Source: Kiloniellaceae bacterium
Lineage (GTDB): Bacteria; Pseudomonadota; Alphaproteobacteria; Kiloniellales; Kiloniellaceae
DNA: 37,969 nt
Assembly (NCBI GenBank): GCA_021776195.1
Contig: JAJFGK010000033.1
Location: 1 to 37,969, forward strand
Reading direction: 5' to 3'
Shown: positions 24,169 to 32,566 of the stretch, piece after piece
Layout of the letters: every line of letters begins with the position of its first letter
Position numbering within the stretch: the stretch's first letter is position 1
The notes under the pieces: generated by a model
Told to the model about the DNA's origin: nothing
The model's database searches: none
What the model saw: the letters and a program-made list of their open reading frames with translations, nothing else
Made by a program: the position numbers and the translations under genes

Positions 24169-25446
24169 ATGACGAGCCCCCGGAACAACCGAAGTCCAAC
24201 CGCGACCCTGGCGCAAGCCATCGATGCCGAGCGTCTCTGGGCCCGGCACATGGACCTCGCAAAAATCGGGGCGACGGAAAAGGGCGGCTGCAATCGCCAG
24301 GCCCTGACCGACGAAGACAATCAGGCGCGGCGGCTCATGGTCACCTGGGCGCGCGAGGCCGGTTACGACTGCCGGCGCGACGAGGCCGGCAGTCTGTTCA
24401 TCCGGCGCGCCGGCAGCGAGAGCGACGCCGCCCCGGTGATGACCGGCTCGCATCTCGACACCCAGCCCACCGGGGGCCGGTTCGATGGCATCTACGGCGT
24501 GCTTGCCGGCTTCGAGGCCTTGCAGGCGTTGGACCGGGCGGGACTGGAAACCCGCCGGCCAATCGATGTCGTGGTCTGGTGCAACGAAGAAGGCAGCCGC
24601 TTTGCCCCTGCCTGCAGCGGCTCGCGCGCCTTTGCGGACCCGACCAGGCTCGCTGAAGTCCGCGCCGTCGCCGACTTGGCGGGCATCACCCTCGGCGCCG
24701 AGGTCGATCGTCTCGGCGAGGCCCTCGCGGATGTTCCGACGCGTGAACTCGGCGGGCCGGTCGCGGCCTTCGTCGAGGCCCACATCGAGCAAGGCCCGCT
24801 GCTCGAACAGCAAGGCAAGACGATCGGTGTGGTGACCGGGATTCAGGGCGCACGCGACTTCCACATCGAGGTTACCGGCGAGGCCGCTCACGCCGGCACG
24901 ACCCCGCGGCACCTGCGCAAGGACGCCTACAGGGCCGCCGCCGCCATGGCGGTGGCGCTGCACGCGGCGATGACCGAGGGCGACGGCGGCGATATCCTGC
25001 GCTTCACGATCGGCCAGGTCACGGTCGAGCCGAACAGCCCCTCGGTGGTGCCGAGCCGCGTCGCCTTCTCGGTCGATTTCCGCCATCCCGACAATGACAC
25101 GCTCGAACGGCTGGGCGATCTCGTCGAGCCGACCTGCCGAAGCGCCGCCGGCGCCTGCGATGTCGACGTCAGGCAGATCCGATGGCGCGAACCGGTGACC
25201 TTCGCCGACCAGTTGCCGAACCTCGTGGAGGGGGCCGCCCGGGCCCTCGGTATCGCGCGGATGCGCCTGCCTTCGGGCGCCTCGCACGACGCCGCCTATC
25301 TCCATCCGATCTGTCCGACCGGCATGATCTTCGTGCCCTGCGAAGGCGGCGTCAGCCACAACGAGGCCGAGAACTGCGACCCCAAGGACCTGGCCGACGG
25401 CGCGCGGGTCCTGGCCGCGGTCCTGGCCGACCTCGCCAATCGGTAG
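24169..25446 (+). CDS. M20-family N-carbamoyl-L-amino acid hydrolase / allantoate amidohydrolase-like
   Basis: A 425-aa zinc enzyme of the HyuC/AllC branch of M20 peptidases, normal length (~410-425). Signatures are TGSHLDTQPTGGRFDG (first zinc His and bridging Asp), WCNEEGSRF (catalytic and zinc Glu), the dimerisation-lid segment VEAHIEQGPLLE, GEAAHAGTTP, and the C-terminal PSGASHDAAYL and EGGVSHNEAE. Such enzymes hydrolyse N-carbamoyl amino acids or ureido acids to the amino acid, CO2 and ammonia; this is step two of hydantoin use after HyuA/HyuB ring opening. It is convergent with the ureohydrolase (7 bp between stops), at the end of the hydantoinase operon. N-carbamoyl-L-amino acid, allantoate or ureidoglycolate activities cannot be separated by eye. 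Confidence 0.9.
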   Translation: MTSPRNNRSPTATLAQAIDAERLWARHMDLAKIGATEKGGCNRQALTDEDNQARRLMVTWAREAGYDCRRDEAGSLFIRRAGSESDAAPVMTGSHLDTQPTGGRFDGIYGVLAGFEALQALDRAGLETRRPIDVVVWCNEEGSRFAPACSGSRAFADPTRLAEVRAVADLAGITLGAEVDRLGEALADVPTRELGGPVAAFVEAHIEQGPLLEQQGKTIGVVTGIQGARDFHIEVTGEAAHAGTTPRHLRKDAYRAAAAMAVALHAAMTEGDGGDILRFTIGQVTVEPNSPSVVPSRVAFSVDFRHPDNDTLERLGDLVEPTCRSAAGACDVDVRQIRWREPVTFADQLPNLVEGAARALGIARMRLPSGASHDAAYLHPICPTGMIFVPCEGGVSHNEAENCDPKDLADGARVLAAVLADLANR

Positions 25447-25452
25447 CCTCGG

Positions 25453-26412
25453 CTACCGACCCTTCTCGGCGGCGATCAGGGCCAGGAACTCGGCGGCCAC
25501 CGTGGCGGCGAGCAGCGCCGTGATCTGACCCGGGCCGTCATAGAGAGGATTGGTCTCGACCACATCGGCACCGGCCACCTTAAGCCCGGTCAGGGCGCGC
25601 ACGAAGTCGAGCGTCTCGCGGGCCGAGGGACCTCCCGCCTCGGGGGTCTGCACGCCGGGGGCCGAGGCCGGGTCGACGAAGTCCATGTCGAAGGTTAAAA
25701 AGGCGGGCCGGCCCTTGACCCGCGTTCGAATGCGCTCGGCGAGCGCCTCGGGACCCATCGCCATGCAGTCGTCCGTCGTCAGCAGGTCGAAGCCGAGGTC
25801 GAGCGACTGGGACAGATCGGTGTCGCGGAACAGCGAGCCGCGCATGCCCATCTGTATCGAATCGGCGGGCTCGATCAGGCCCTCCTCGGCGGCGCGGCGG
25901 AAGGGCGTGCCGGCCGAGTACTTGAGGCCATCGAAGTAGCTGTCCCAGGTATCGGAATGAGCGTCCCAATGGACCAGGGCGAGCGGCCCGTGGTGCCGTG
26001 CCAAGGCGCGCAGTTCGGGCAGGCTGACCGAGTGGTCGCCGCCGATGGCGAGCGGAATGGCGCCGGCAGCGGCGATGGCGTCGATGGTCCGCTCCATATG
26101 CACCATCGAGTTCTCCAGGTAGCCCGGCACCACCGGCGAGTCGCCGACATCGACGATGTTGAGGGTTTCGAAGATGTTGAGATTGCCGCGGTAGGGGTTG
26201 ACCTGCCGCAGCATCACCGACTGCGCGCGGACCGCGTTGGGGCCGAAACGGGCGCCCGTGCGATAGGGACCGCCGGAGTCGCTCGGCAGACCGACGATGG
26301 CCACGTCCGCGCCCTCGGCACTCTCGCGCGTCGGCACGCGCATGAAGCTCGCCAGGCCGCAAAAGCGCGGCAGGGTGAGCGAATCCGCCGGCATCTCGGT
26401 TGCTTGTGTCAC
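25453..26412 (-). CDS. Agmatinase/ureohydrolase family guanidino hydrolase
   Basis: A 319-aa binuclear manganese enzyme of the arginase/agmatinase family. Metal ligands are visible: His127 (GGDHS), Asp150, His152 and Asp154 (HWDAHSDTWD), and Asp242 and Asp244 (TFDMDFVDPASAPG). The family pattern TGARFGPNAVR is present near residue 55. It releases urea from a guanidino compound; agmatine, guanidinobutyrate, guanidinopropionate and related acids are all possible. The GTG start at 26412 follows an AAGGAGAA ribosome site. It is the last gene of the leftward operon, 49 bp after an M20 deacylase. Its presence suggests the imported compound carries a guanidino group. Confidence 0.9.
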   Translation of the reverse strand: MTQATEMPADSLTLPRFCGLASFMRVPTRESAEGADVAIVGLPSDSGGPYRTGARFGPNAVRAQSVMLRQVNPYRGNLNIFETLNIVDVGDSPVVPGYLENSMVHMERTIDAIAAAGAIPLAIGGDHSVSLPELRALARHHGPLALVHWDAHSDTWDSYFDGLKYSAGTPFRRAAEEGLIEPADSIQMGMRGSLFRDTDLSQSLDLGFDLLTTDDCMAMGPEALAERIRTRVKGRPAFLTFDMDFVDPASAPGVQTPEAGGPSARETLDFVRALTGLKVAGADVVETNPLYDGPGQITALLAATVAAEFLALIAAEKGR

Positions 26413-26461
26413 AGCCCGTTCTCCTTGTCTTGACGTCGTCCATCTTCACCGAGCGCAGCGA

Positions 26462-27739
26462 TCATGAAGCTGCGCCTGCTTCGCTGAGGAAGTCGAAAGC
26501 AGAAAGCGCGTGGACCTTTAACACATGAATGATCTCGTCGATCTCCGCATACTCGTCGGCCATCGCCACGTTGCGGGGCGTGATACCATAAACGTAGGCA
26601 GGGATACCCTGCATCCGCCAAAGGCGCACATCGGTGCCGGGCAGACTGACGATCGCCGGCGGCCTGAAGGTCCCGACGGCCTCGGCATTGTCCTGAATCA
26701 GACGGCACATCTCATGTTCGGGATCCGACCAGAAGGTGTCGAGCTTTCGAATCACTTCCATCGTCGCCTCCGGATAGCGCGCCGCGATACGCCCCGCCTC
26801 CCGCACCATGTCGTCAGCGTCCAGGCCAACCGGAACGCGGACGTCGGCCTCGATGACGCAGGTTCCGGGCAACATGTTCAGCATGGTGCCGCCACGCAGT
26901 ACGCCGATATTGACCGTCACCTTCTGGAGGATCTGGGCCGCGCCTGGCGAAGCCACCCGGTCGATCACGGCATCCGCACCGGCAAGAGCCCGGACCACCA
27001 CGTCCGGCGCCTTGACCTCCAGGTCCTGCAGAGCCTGCAGATCGAGGGCTAGCCGGGCGGCGATCAGGTTGGCGTTCTCGCTCTTGTGAACATAGGCGCC
27101 ATGAGCGCCCGGCGTGCGCACGGTGAAGCGGAGCCAGTTGGGTGCCTTTTCCGCGAAACGCACGCTCTCGATGCCCGTCGGCTCGGTCGACAAGCAGACA
27201 TCGCCCAGCACCTCCGGACAGGCTTCCAGGACGTGCCGGGCCCCGTTGGGACCGAAGGTCTCTTCCTCGGAGACCGCGGTCATCGTGACGCGGCCGTTCA
27301 AGTGTTCGCGCAGCCGGTGCAGGTAGTGATAGGCAAAGGCAATGCTGGCCGTGCCCGCCTTCATGTCGTTGACGCCGCGGCCGTAGATGCGCCCGTCCGC
27401 GATGTCGCCACCCCAGGGATCATGGGTCCAAGTGCCGGAATCGCCGACCGGAAAAACATCCATATGACCATTGAACACAACGTGGCGGCCCGGCCGGGCG
27501 CAGTCGAAAGTCCCGACGATGTTCGGCATATTCTCGTCGGAAGCGACGATGCGGAAGGGCAGTTCCCGCTCCTCCAGGAAGCGGCACAGCACCCCGGCCG
27601 CCTCGCGCGTGTCGCCGGGTGGATTGGGACTTTCCGCCCGCACGAATTCGACCAGTGTCGCGACCAGAAGGTCGCGATCCTCGTCAATCCAGCGAAGGAG
27701 CTGCGCTCTCGCCTCGCGCCTCTCGGTTTCGCTCGTCAT
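26462..27739 (-). CDS. M20 family deacylase (ArgE/DapE-like)
   Basis: A 425-aa M20 metallopeptidase of the acetylornithine deacetylase/succinyl-diaminopimelate desuccinylase type. Zinc-site motifs are VVFNGHMDVFPV (His and Asp), YGRGVNDMKAG (bridging Asp), SEEETFGPNG (catalytic Glu-Glu) and CLSTEPTG. The lid domain, with GAHGAYVHKSENAN, lies at about residues 205-320. It should hydrolyse an N-acyl or N-carbamoyl amino acid. GGAGGGAGG precedes the ATG at 27739. It lies between the ABC binding protein (101 bp upstream, separated by a hairpin) and the ureohydrolase, so it belongs to the same catabolic unit. Substrate not assignable from sequence. Confidence 0.9.
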   Translation of the reverse strand: MTSETERREARAQLLRWIDEDRDLLVATLVEFVRAESPNPPGDTREAAGVLCRFLEERELPFRIVASDENMPNIVGTFDCARPGRHVVFNGHMDVFPVGDSGTWTHDPWGGDIADGRIYGRGVNDMKAGTASIAFAYHYLHRLREHLNGRVTMTAVSEEETFGPNGARHVLEACPEVLGDVCLSTEPTGIESVRFAEKAPNWLRFTVRTPGAHGAYVHKSENANLIAARLALDLQALQDLEVKAPDVVVRALAGADAVIDRVASPGAAQILQKVTVNIGVLRGGTMLNMLPGTCVIEADVRVPVGLDADDMVREAGRIAARYPEATMEVIRKLDTFWSDPEHEMCRLIQDNAEAVGTFRPPAIVSLPGTDVRLWRMQGIPAYVYGITPRNVAMADEYAEIDEIIHVLKVHALSAFDFLSEAGAAS

Positions 27740-27788
27740 AAGCCTCCCTCCTCTCCGTCAAGCCCTGATCAACCGCGCGCACCACCGA

Positions 27789-27815
27789 GCACCCGCGCCT
27801 CTGGGGCGCGGGTGC
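27789..27815 (-). terminator. Hairpin after the ABC binding-protein gene
   Basis: An 11-bp perfect stem (27789-27799 with 27805-27815, GCACCCGCGCC type) around a 5-base loop, 26 bp past the stop codon of the binding protein. There is no T-run, so it more likely stabilises the binding-protein mRNA and lowers read-through than acting as a full terminator. Confidence 0.55.
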
Positions 27816-27840
27816 CGGGAACAGCGGCGGCTTGCGTTCT

Positions 27841-28650
27841 CTAGTCGCTAAAGCTGCTGATGGGCTTTTGCGGATGCGGGCTGTAGCCGATCAACTCCGA
27901 GGTCAGCTTGGCATAGGTGCCGTCCGCCACCATTTCGTTGAACTTCTCGTTCAACGCCTTGACCAGGGCGACGTGGTCCTTCTTCGCCGCCCAGCCTTTT
28001 TGGATGCGGCTCAGATAACCGGGTACGATCCGCAGGTCCAGACCGGTATTCTCGATCGCCCAGGCGGCGGCGATCGAATCGGTAATGACACCGTCGATCT
28101 TTTCATTGACGAGGTCGCGCATGGCATCGTTTTCGGACTGATAGTATTTAGTCTCGCCGGGCTCGAGCGGCTTGGCGAGCTCGGCCCAGGTCGAGGACAC
28201 CAAGACGCCCATGGTCTTGCCCTTGAACTGGTCGATCTCCTGAATGTCGGAGTCCTTGTGGACCACAAGGCGGCCGCCTGATTCCAGCCAGCCGTCGACG
28301 AAGAGGACCCGCTCCTGACGCTCCTTGGTAATGTCCATGGTGTCGCAGATGATGTCGTACTTGTCGGCAAAGAGGCCGACCAGCAGGGTCTCCCACTTCG
28401 TGATCACGAACTCATGCTTGAGGTCGAGCCGGTCGAGCATCTCGGTAAAGACCCGGATGGCCAGCCCGTCCCACTCGCCCGAGGTGCCCTGCATGGCAAA
28501 GGGGGCGTAAGCGCCCGAGAAAGCGCACTTCACGACCCCGGGCTCGAGCAACCCGTAGTCTTCCGCCGCCTGCGCGGGCGGCGTCGAGGCAAGACCGAGA
28601 AGGATCGCCGAGACCGCCAATCCGCGGCTCATGAATGTTCGTACCGTCAT
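27841..28650 (-). CDS. Polar amino acid ABC transporter substrate-binding protein
   Basis: A 269-aa periplasmic protein with a signal peptide (MTVRTFMSRGLAVSAILLGL, cleavage after PAQA near residue 28). The body fits the family 3 solute-binding fold: GEWDGLAIRVFTEMLDRL, the domain-crossing segment KYDIICDTMDITKERQERV, MGVLVSSTWAEL, and GVITDSIAAAW. These proteins bind polar amino acids, opines or related nitrogen compounds and deliver them to a HisM/GlnP-type permease, encoded 121 bp upstream in the transcript. Ligand unknown; the context suggests a guanidino or ureido amino acid or a cyclic derivative. GGGAGC precedes the ATG at 28650. Confidence 0.92.
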   Translation of the reverse strand: MTVRTFMSRGLAVSAILLGLASTPPAQAAEDYGLLEPGVVKCAFSGAYAPFAMQGTSGEWDGLAIRVFTEMLDRLDLKHEFVITKWETLLVGLFADKYDIICDTMDITKERQERVLFVDGWLESGGRLVVHKDSDIQEIDQFKGKTMGVLVSSTWAELAKPLEPGETKYYQSENDAMRDLVNEKIDGVITDSIAAAWAIENTGLDLRIVPGYLSRIQKGWAAKKDHVALVKALNEKFNEMVADGTYAKLTSELIGYSPHPQKPISSFSD

Positions 28651-28771
28651 TTGTTCCGCTCCCTTTGTTGGGCGGCCCGCCGGTCCCGCACCATGCGGAA
28701 CAGCCGGCAGAAAACCGCCGATTTAGGCACTTGAAAACCGATACCAATCAGACGCCAAGCGCCTCTATCCA

Positions 28772-29479
28772 CTAGTAGGCCAAAGCGTAGCGACGCTCGG
28801 ACCAGCGCAAAAGCGCCATCAAAACGGTGGTCTGGATCAGGTAGATGATCGAAACCAGGATGTAGAATTCGAACGGCCGGAAGGTGGTGTTCACGATGAC
28901 CTGGGTCTGCAGCATCAACTCCATGATGGTGATGGTCGACAGAAGCGAGGTGTTCTTCAGCGTCGAGGCCGCGTCGTTGGTGATCGGCGGAATGATCACG
29001 CGCACGACCTGCGGCAGGATGATCCGGCGCATCAACTGCCAATAGGTCATGCCGGCGGCCAGCGCCGACTCGCTCTGGCCCTTGGGAATGCTCAAGAGGC
29101 CGCCACGGATGATCTCGGCGACGTAGGCCCCGGCATTGATGCCGAGCGCCAACACGCCCGCGCTGAAGGGATCGAGATCGAGACCGATCTGCGGCAGGCC
29201 GAAATAGATCACGAAGATCTGGGTCAGCAGCGGCGTGCCGCGCACGAACCAGAGATAAAACTCGGCGGGCCAGCGCAGGATGCGCAGCGGCGAGGCCTTG
29301 CAGAGCGCCGCGGCCAGCCCGCAGATCCAAGACAGCAGTATCGACAGAACCGTGACCTGCACCACGACCCAGGCAGCGGGCACGAAGAGCGGCAGGTAGA
29401 CCTCGATCAGGCTCCACCAGTTGTCCACCGCACTGTACATGCCGCCATAGGTGGCGACGCCGCTATCACCTTGGCCCAT
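28772..29479 (-). CDS. Polar amino acid ABC transporter permease (HisMQ type)
   Basis: A 235-aa inner-membrane protein with about five TM helices and the typical HisM/GlnP sequence: FYLWFVRGTPLLTQIFVIYF, then the EAA loop AEIIRGGLLSIPKGQSESAL, which docks to the ATPase. Only one permease gene is present, whereas many such systems have two. A single subunit forming a homodimer is common and sufficient. It lies 44 bp after the ATPase gene and 121 bp before the binding-protein gene, all on the same strand. Confidence 0.92.
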   Translation of the reverse strand: MGQGDSGVATYGGMYSAVDNWWSLIEVYLPLFVPAAWVVVQVTVLSILLSWICGLAAALCKASPLRILRWPAEFYLWFVRGTPLLTQIFVIYFGLPQIGLDLDPFSAGVLALGINAGAYVAEIIRGGLLSIPKGQSESALAAGMTYWQLMRRIILPQVVRVIIPPITNDAASTLKNTSLLSTITIMELMLQTQVIVNTTFRPFEFYILVSIIYLIQTTVLMALLRWSERRYALAY

Positions 29480-29523
29480 GGCCTACCTCCAGCCTTTCTC
29501 CTCGCGCCCTTGCCCGGCGCGTT

Positions 29524-30333
29524 TCACTTGATCCGAACCCGGTGCAAGACACGCTCCAAAAAGCGCTGCATACGCTCGGTCTGCGGGTTTGTCAGGACCT
29601 CCCGGGAGCTTCCCTGTTCCTCGATCAGACCCTGGTCGATAAAGATCGTGCGGTCGCTGACCTCGCGCGCGAAGTCGATCTCGTGGGTCACCACCAGCAT
29701 GGTCATGCCGTCGGCCGCCAGGTGCGCCATGAGATCGAGCACCTCGCCGACCAACTCCGGGTCGAGCGAGGAGGTCACCTCGTCGAACAGCATCAGCTTG
29801 GGCCGCATGGCCAGGGCCCGCACGATGGCGACGCGCTGCTGCTGGCCGCCCGACAGCCGCGAGGGATACTCATCGCGCTTGTCGAACAGACCGATGGATT
29901 CCAACAGCTCTTCCGCTATCGCCACGGCCTCGCGCCGCGCCAGCCCCTTGACGATCATCGGCGCCTCGATGACGTTGCCGAGCACGGTCATGTGCGGCCA
30001 GAGATTGAACTGCTGGAACACCATGCCGATTTCGGCGCGCAGGGCGGTCAGCGCCCGGTTGCGTTTGAGCCAAGATTGTCCGGTGCCGAACTCGACCGGT
30101 TGGCCGGCGAAGGTAATCGTGCCGCTGGTCGGCACCTCGAGCAAATTGACGCAGCGCAGCAGCGTGCTCTTGCCCGAGCCGCTGACGCCGACGATGGCAA
30201 TGGCCTCGCCGACCGAGACGGTGAGGTCGACGCCGCGCAGCACCTCGAGTTCGCCGAACTGCTTGTGGATGTCAGCCAGTGCCAGGATCGGCCCCGGGGG
30301 GCCCGGTTGGGTCATCGGCGTAAACTCACTCAT
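29524..30333 (-). CDS. Polar amino acid ABC transporter ATP-binding protein
   Basis: A 269-aa ATPase of the HisP/GlnQ class. Walker A is GVSGSGKST, the Q-loop is MVFQQFNLWPHMTVL, the signature is LSGGQQQR, Walker B is LMLFDEVTSSLDPE (Val replaces the usual Pro of FDEPTSALD), and the H-loop is VVTHEIDF. The start is taken at ATG 30333, which overlaps the TGA of the DUF1989 gene by 4 bp (ATGA), indicating translational coupling; a later ATG at 30315 is the alternative. The much longer open reading upstream in this frame is antisense noise. It energises the permease and binding protein encoded next. Confidence 0.93.
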   Translation of the reverse strand: MSEFTPMTQPGPPGPILALADIHKQFGELEVLRGVDLTVSVGEAIAIVGVSGSGKSTLLRCVNLLEVPTSGTITFAGQPVEFGTGQSWLKRNRALTALRAEIGMVFQQFNLWPHMTVLGNVIEAPMIVKGLARREAVAIAEELLESIGLFDKRDEYPSRLSGGQQQRVAIVRALAMRPKLMLFDEVTSSLDPELVGEVLDLMAHLAADGMTMLVVTHEIDFAREVSDRTIFIDQGLIEEQGSSREVLTNPQTERMQRFLERVLHRVRIK

Positions 30334-30932
30334 TCGACGGTGAAGTGGGCATCCCGGGGCGTCAGCTCCGGGCCATTGATCGGCGTGATGTCCTGCGGGC
30401 AGGCGGAAAAGGCGATCACCAGGCCCATCTCCGCGCGCAGCACCACAAAATCGCCAGGCTTGGTGGCGGGGGGTCGGCGGTCGATGCCGCCGCCCTCGAC
30501 CACCGGTGTGTTCATGAAGAGGTTCAAGGGGTTGGGCGTGTCGGTCACGGACAAGCCCAGTTCCGCCAAGGCCTCGTGCAGATTGTCCTGGCAATTGCGA
30601 TGATAGGCCTCGACGCCGAGTTCCTGGTAGATCTCGCGGTTGCAGGCGCAAAGCAGGGTGTCGTGGAACCCCGGCGAGCTGTCCTCGGTCAAGGTCAGGA
30701 TCGGGCGCCGCCGGCTGGTCACCAGGACCGTCCCGACCCGCGGATAGATGGTACTGTTGAAGGAGCGGCTGTGGGCCATCGACAGGTACTCGGTCGGATC
30801 GTCGGCATTGAAGGCCCAGGTATCGAGAACCTGGGTCCCGTGGGTGTTGACCACCCTGACCGCTTGGCCGGCCGCGACCCTGGCAGCCTTGCCCCGGGCC
30901 GCCGGAATGCAAATCGACTGTAACTCCGCCAT
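30330..30932 (-). CDS. DUF1989 (urea carboxylase-associated / CgdA-B-like) protein
   Basis: A 200-aa protein of the DUF1989 family, start ATG 30932, sharing one base with the HyuB stop (TGATG). Visible family features are IPAARGKAARVAAGQAVRVV, NTHGTQVLDTWAFNADD, CNREIYQELGV, NPLNLFMNTPV and KPGDFVVLRAEMGLVIAFSACPQD. The Cys and His in these segments are candidate metal ligands. Some members (CgdA/CgdB) form carboxyguanidine deiminase in guanidine breakdown, while others accompany urea carboxylase or aminomethyltransferase genes. Here it is a single gene inside a hydantoinase/ABC operon with a ureohydrolase, which supports a role on a guanidino, ureido or amidino nitrogen. Exact reaction unknown. 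Confidence 0.85.
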   Translation of the reverse strand: MAELQSICIPAARGKAARVAAGQAVRVVNTHGTQVLDTWAFNADDPTEYLSMAHSRSFNSTIYPRVGTVLVTSRRRPILTLTEDSSPGFHDTLLCACNREIYQELGVEAYHRNCQDNLHEALAELGLSVTDTPNPLNLFMNTPVVEGGGIDRRPPATKPGDFVVLRAEMGLVIAFSACPQDITPINGPELTPRDAHFTVE

Positions 30933-32566
30933 CACTCTCGGTCCTCGGTCGTCAGTCCGTTTTCGATATCCGCCTGGACCAGCGCCGGGTCCCGTTCGGC
31001 CGGATCGCCGAAGCCGCCGCCGCCAGGCGTGTGGATGACCAGACGCTCGCCGGCCTCGATGACCTGCGTGCCCTTGCCACGAAGACGCCGGCCCGAGGCC
31101 AGGCGCAGCTCGCCGCACCCCCCTGAAAGGCCGCCGGTTCGGCCGCGTGCCGGGTGGTCGATGCGGTCGAAGGCCGAAAGCAGCTCGAAATCGGCGCCGA
31201 TCGAACTCTCGATCTCGATCACCTGGCCATGCCCGCCCCGGAACCGGCCCTGGCCCCCTGAGCCGGGGCGCAGTTCCTTACGGCGGAATATCAACGGCGC
31301 CACGGATTCGTTGATTTCCACCGGCGTGCCCCTGACCCCGCTCGGGTAGGCGGTCGCCGAGAGCCCGTCCTTGACCGGCCGGGCGCCGGTCCCGCCATTG
31401 GTGACCGCGGTGACGGTGAAGAGGTTGCCGTTCTGGTCCTGCCGCCCGGTTTCACCCCGCATGGTGATGCTCCAGAGGCAGGATGCGCCTTCCGCGGGGA
31501 CGCGCTCGGGGATCACCTGCGCCAGGCAGCCGAAGACGACGTCCGGCAGCATTTGCCCGATGATATGCCGGGCGCTGACGGCCGCGGGATAGGTCGCGTT
31601 GAGAATCGAGCCCTCGGGCGCGGTCACCACATAGGGCGACAGCGACCCGGCGTTGTTCGGCACATCGAGGGCCATGGCGCAGCTCAGACCGAAGCAGGTA
31701 TAGGCGGCGGTGTAGGTGACCGGCACGTTGATGCCGTGGCGGGACTTGCGCGATGTGCCGCTGTAGTCGACCGCCAGCCGGTCCGCGGCAATGGTCAGGG
31801 TGGCGCAGAGATCGACCGGATCGTCATAACCATCGACCGTCATGCTGTTGCGATAGACACCCTCGGGCAGGGCCGCGATGGCCTTTATCACCGCGCGGCG
31901 CGAACTGTCGCAGATGTAGTCGGCGAGCGGCTTCAAGCCGGCAAGTCCGAACTCGGCCATCATTTCCCGGAGCCGGTTGCAGCCGACCTCGTTGCAGGCC
32001 GCCAGCGAGTAGATATCGCCCTCGGACTCGACCGGCTGGCGCGAATTGCGGCGCACCAGCTGGACCAGCGTGTCGTTGAAGACGCCGCGGTCGACCAGCT
32101 TCATCATCGGAACGTAGATGCCCTCCATATGGACGTCGGTGCCGTCCGGGCCGCTGCCCAGGCCGCCGATGTCGGTCAGGTGCGCGGTGCAGGAGAAGAG
32201 GGCGACCAGTTCGCCTGCGAGAAAGCAGGGCGTGGTCACGACGAAGTCGTTGAGGTGGCCCGAGCCCATCCAGGGATCGTTGGTCACGTAGGCATCGCCC
32301 TCGGCCATCGACCGGAGCGGGAAGTGGCGGATGAAATGTTTGACCGATTCGGCCATGGAGTTGACGTGCCCCGGCGTGCCGGTCACCGCCTGGGCCAGCA
32401 TGCGGCCTTCCAGATCGAAGACCCCGGCCGAGAGGTCGCCGCACTCGCGGACGATCGGGCTGAAAGCCGTCCGCAGCAGGGCTTGCGCCTGCTCTTCGAC
32501 CACGGCGATCAGGCGATTCCACATCACCTGATTGCGGATCATGGCGAAGCTGCCGGTCTGGCTCAT
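30932..32566 (-). CDS. hyuB: Hydantoinase B / oxoprolinase family subunit
   Basis: A 544-aa protein of the HyuB family. The start is ATG 32566, overlapping the HyuA stop by 4 bp (ATGA). Typical segments are the N-terminal RNQVMWNRLIAVVEEQAQAL, FDLEGRMLAQAVTGTPGHVN, the DAYVTNDPWMGSGHLNDF core, SGTSRKSRHGINVP, and the C-terminal LRPGSGGQGRFRGGHGQ and HTPGGGGFGDP. With HyuA it forms an ATP-dependent cyclic-amide hydrolase of the N-methylhydantoinase, acetophenone carboxylase or 5-oxoprolinase group. Overlaps on both sides show tight coupling with HyuA and DUF1989. The substrate is uncertain within this broad group. Confidence 0.92.
   Translation of the reverse strand: MSQTGSFAMIRNQVMWNRLIAVVEEQAQALLRTAFSPIVRECGDLSAGVFDLEGRMLAQAVTGTPGHVNSMAESVKHFIRHFPLRSMAEGDAYVTNDPWMGSGHLNDFVVTTPCFLAGELVALFSCTAHLTDIGGLGSGPDGTDVHMEGIYVPMMKLVDRGVFNDTLVQLVRRNSRQPVESEGDIYSLAACNEVGCNRLREMMAEFGLAGLKPLADYICDSSRRAVIKAIAALPEGVYRNSMTVDGYDDPVDLCATLTIAADRLAVDYSGTSRKSRHGINVPVTYTAAYTCFGLSCAMALDVPNNAGSLSPYVVTAPEGSILNATYPAAVSARHIIGQMLPDVVFGCLAQVIPERVPAEGASCLWSITMRGETGRQDQNGNLFTVTAVTNGGTGARPVKDGLSATAYPSGVRGTPVEINESVAPLIFRRKELRPGSGGQGRFRGGHGQVIEIESSIGADFELLSAFDRIDHPARGRTGGLSGGCGELRLASGRRLRGKGTQVIEAGERLVIHTPGGGGFGDPAERDPALVQADIENGLTTEDRE

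Noticed and set aside
30334..30912. N-terminal extension of the ABC ATPase frame
   Set aside because: The extension is antisense-like noise over the DUF1989 gene; the ATPase domain begins near 30300 and a 4-bp ATGA overlap marks the start at 30333.
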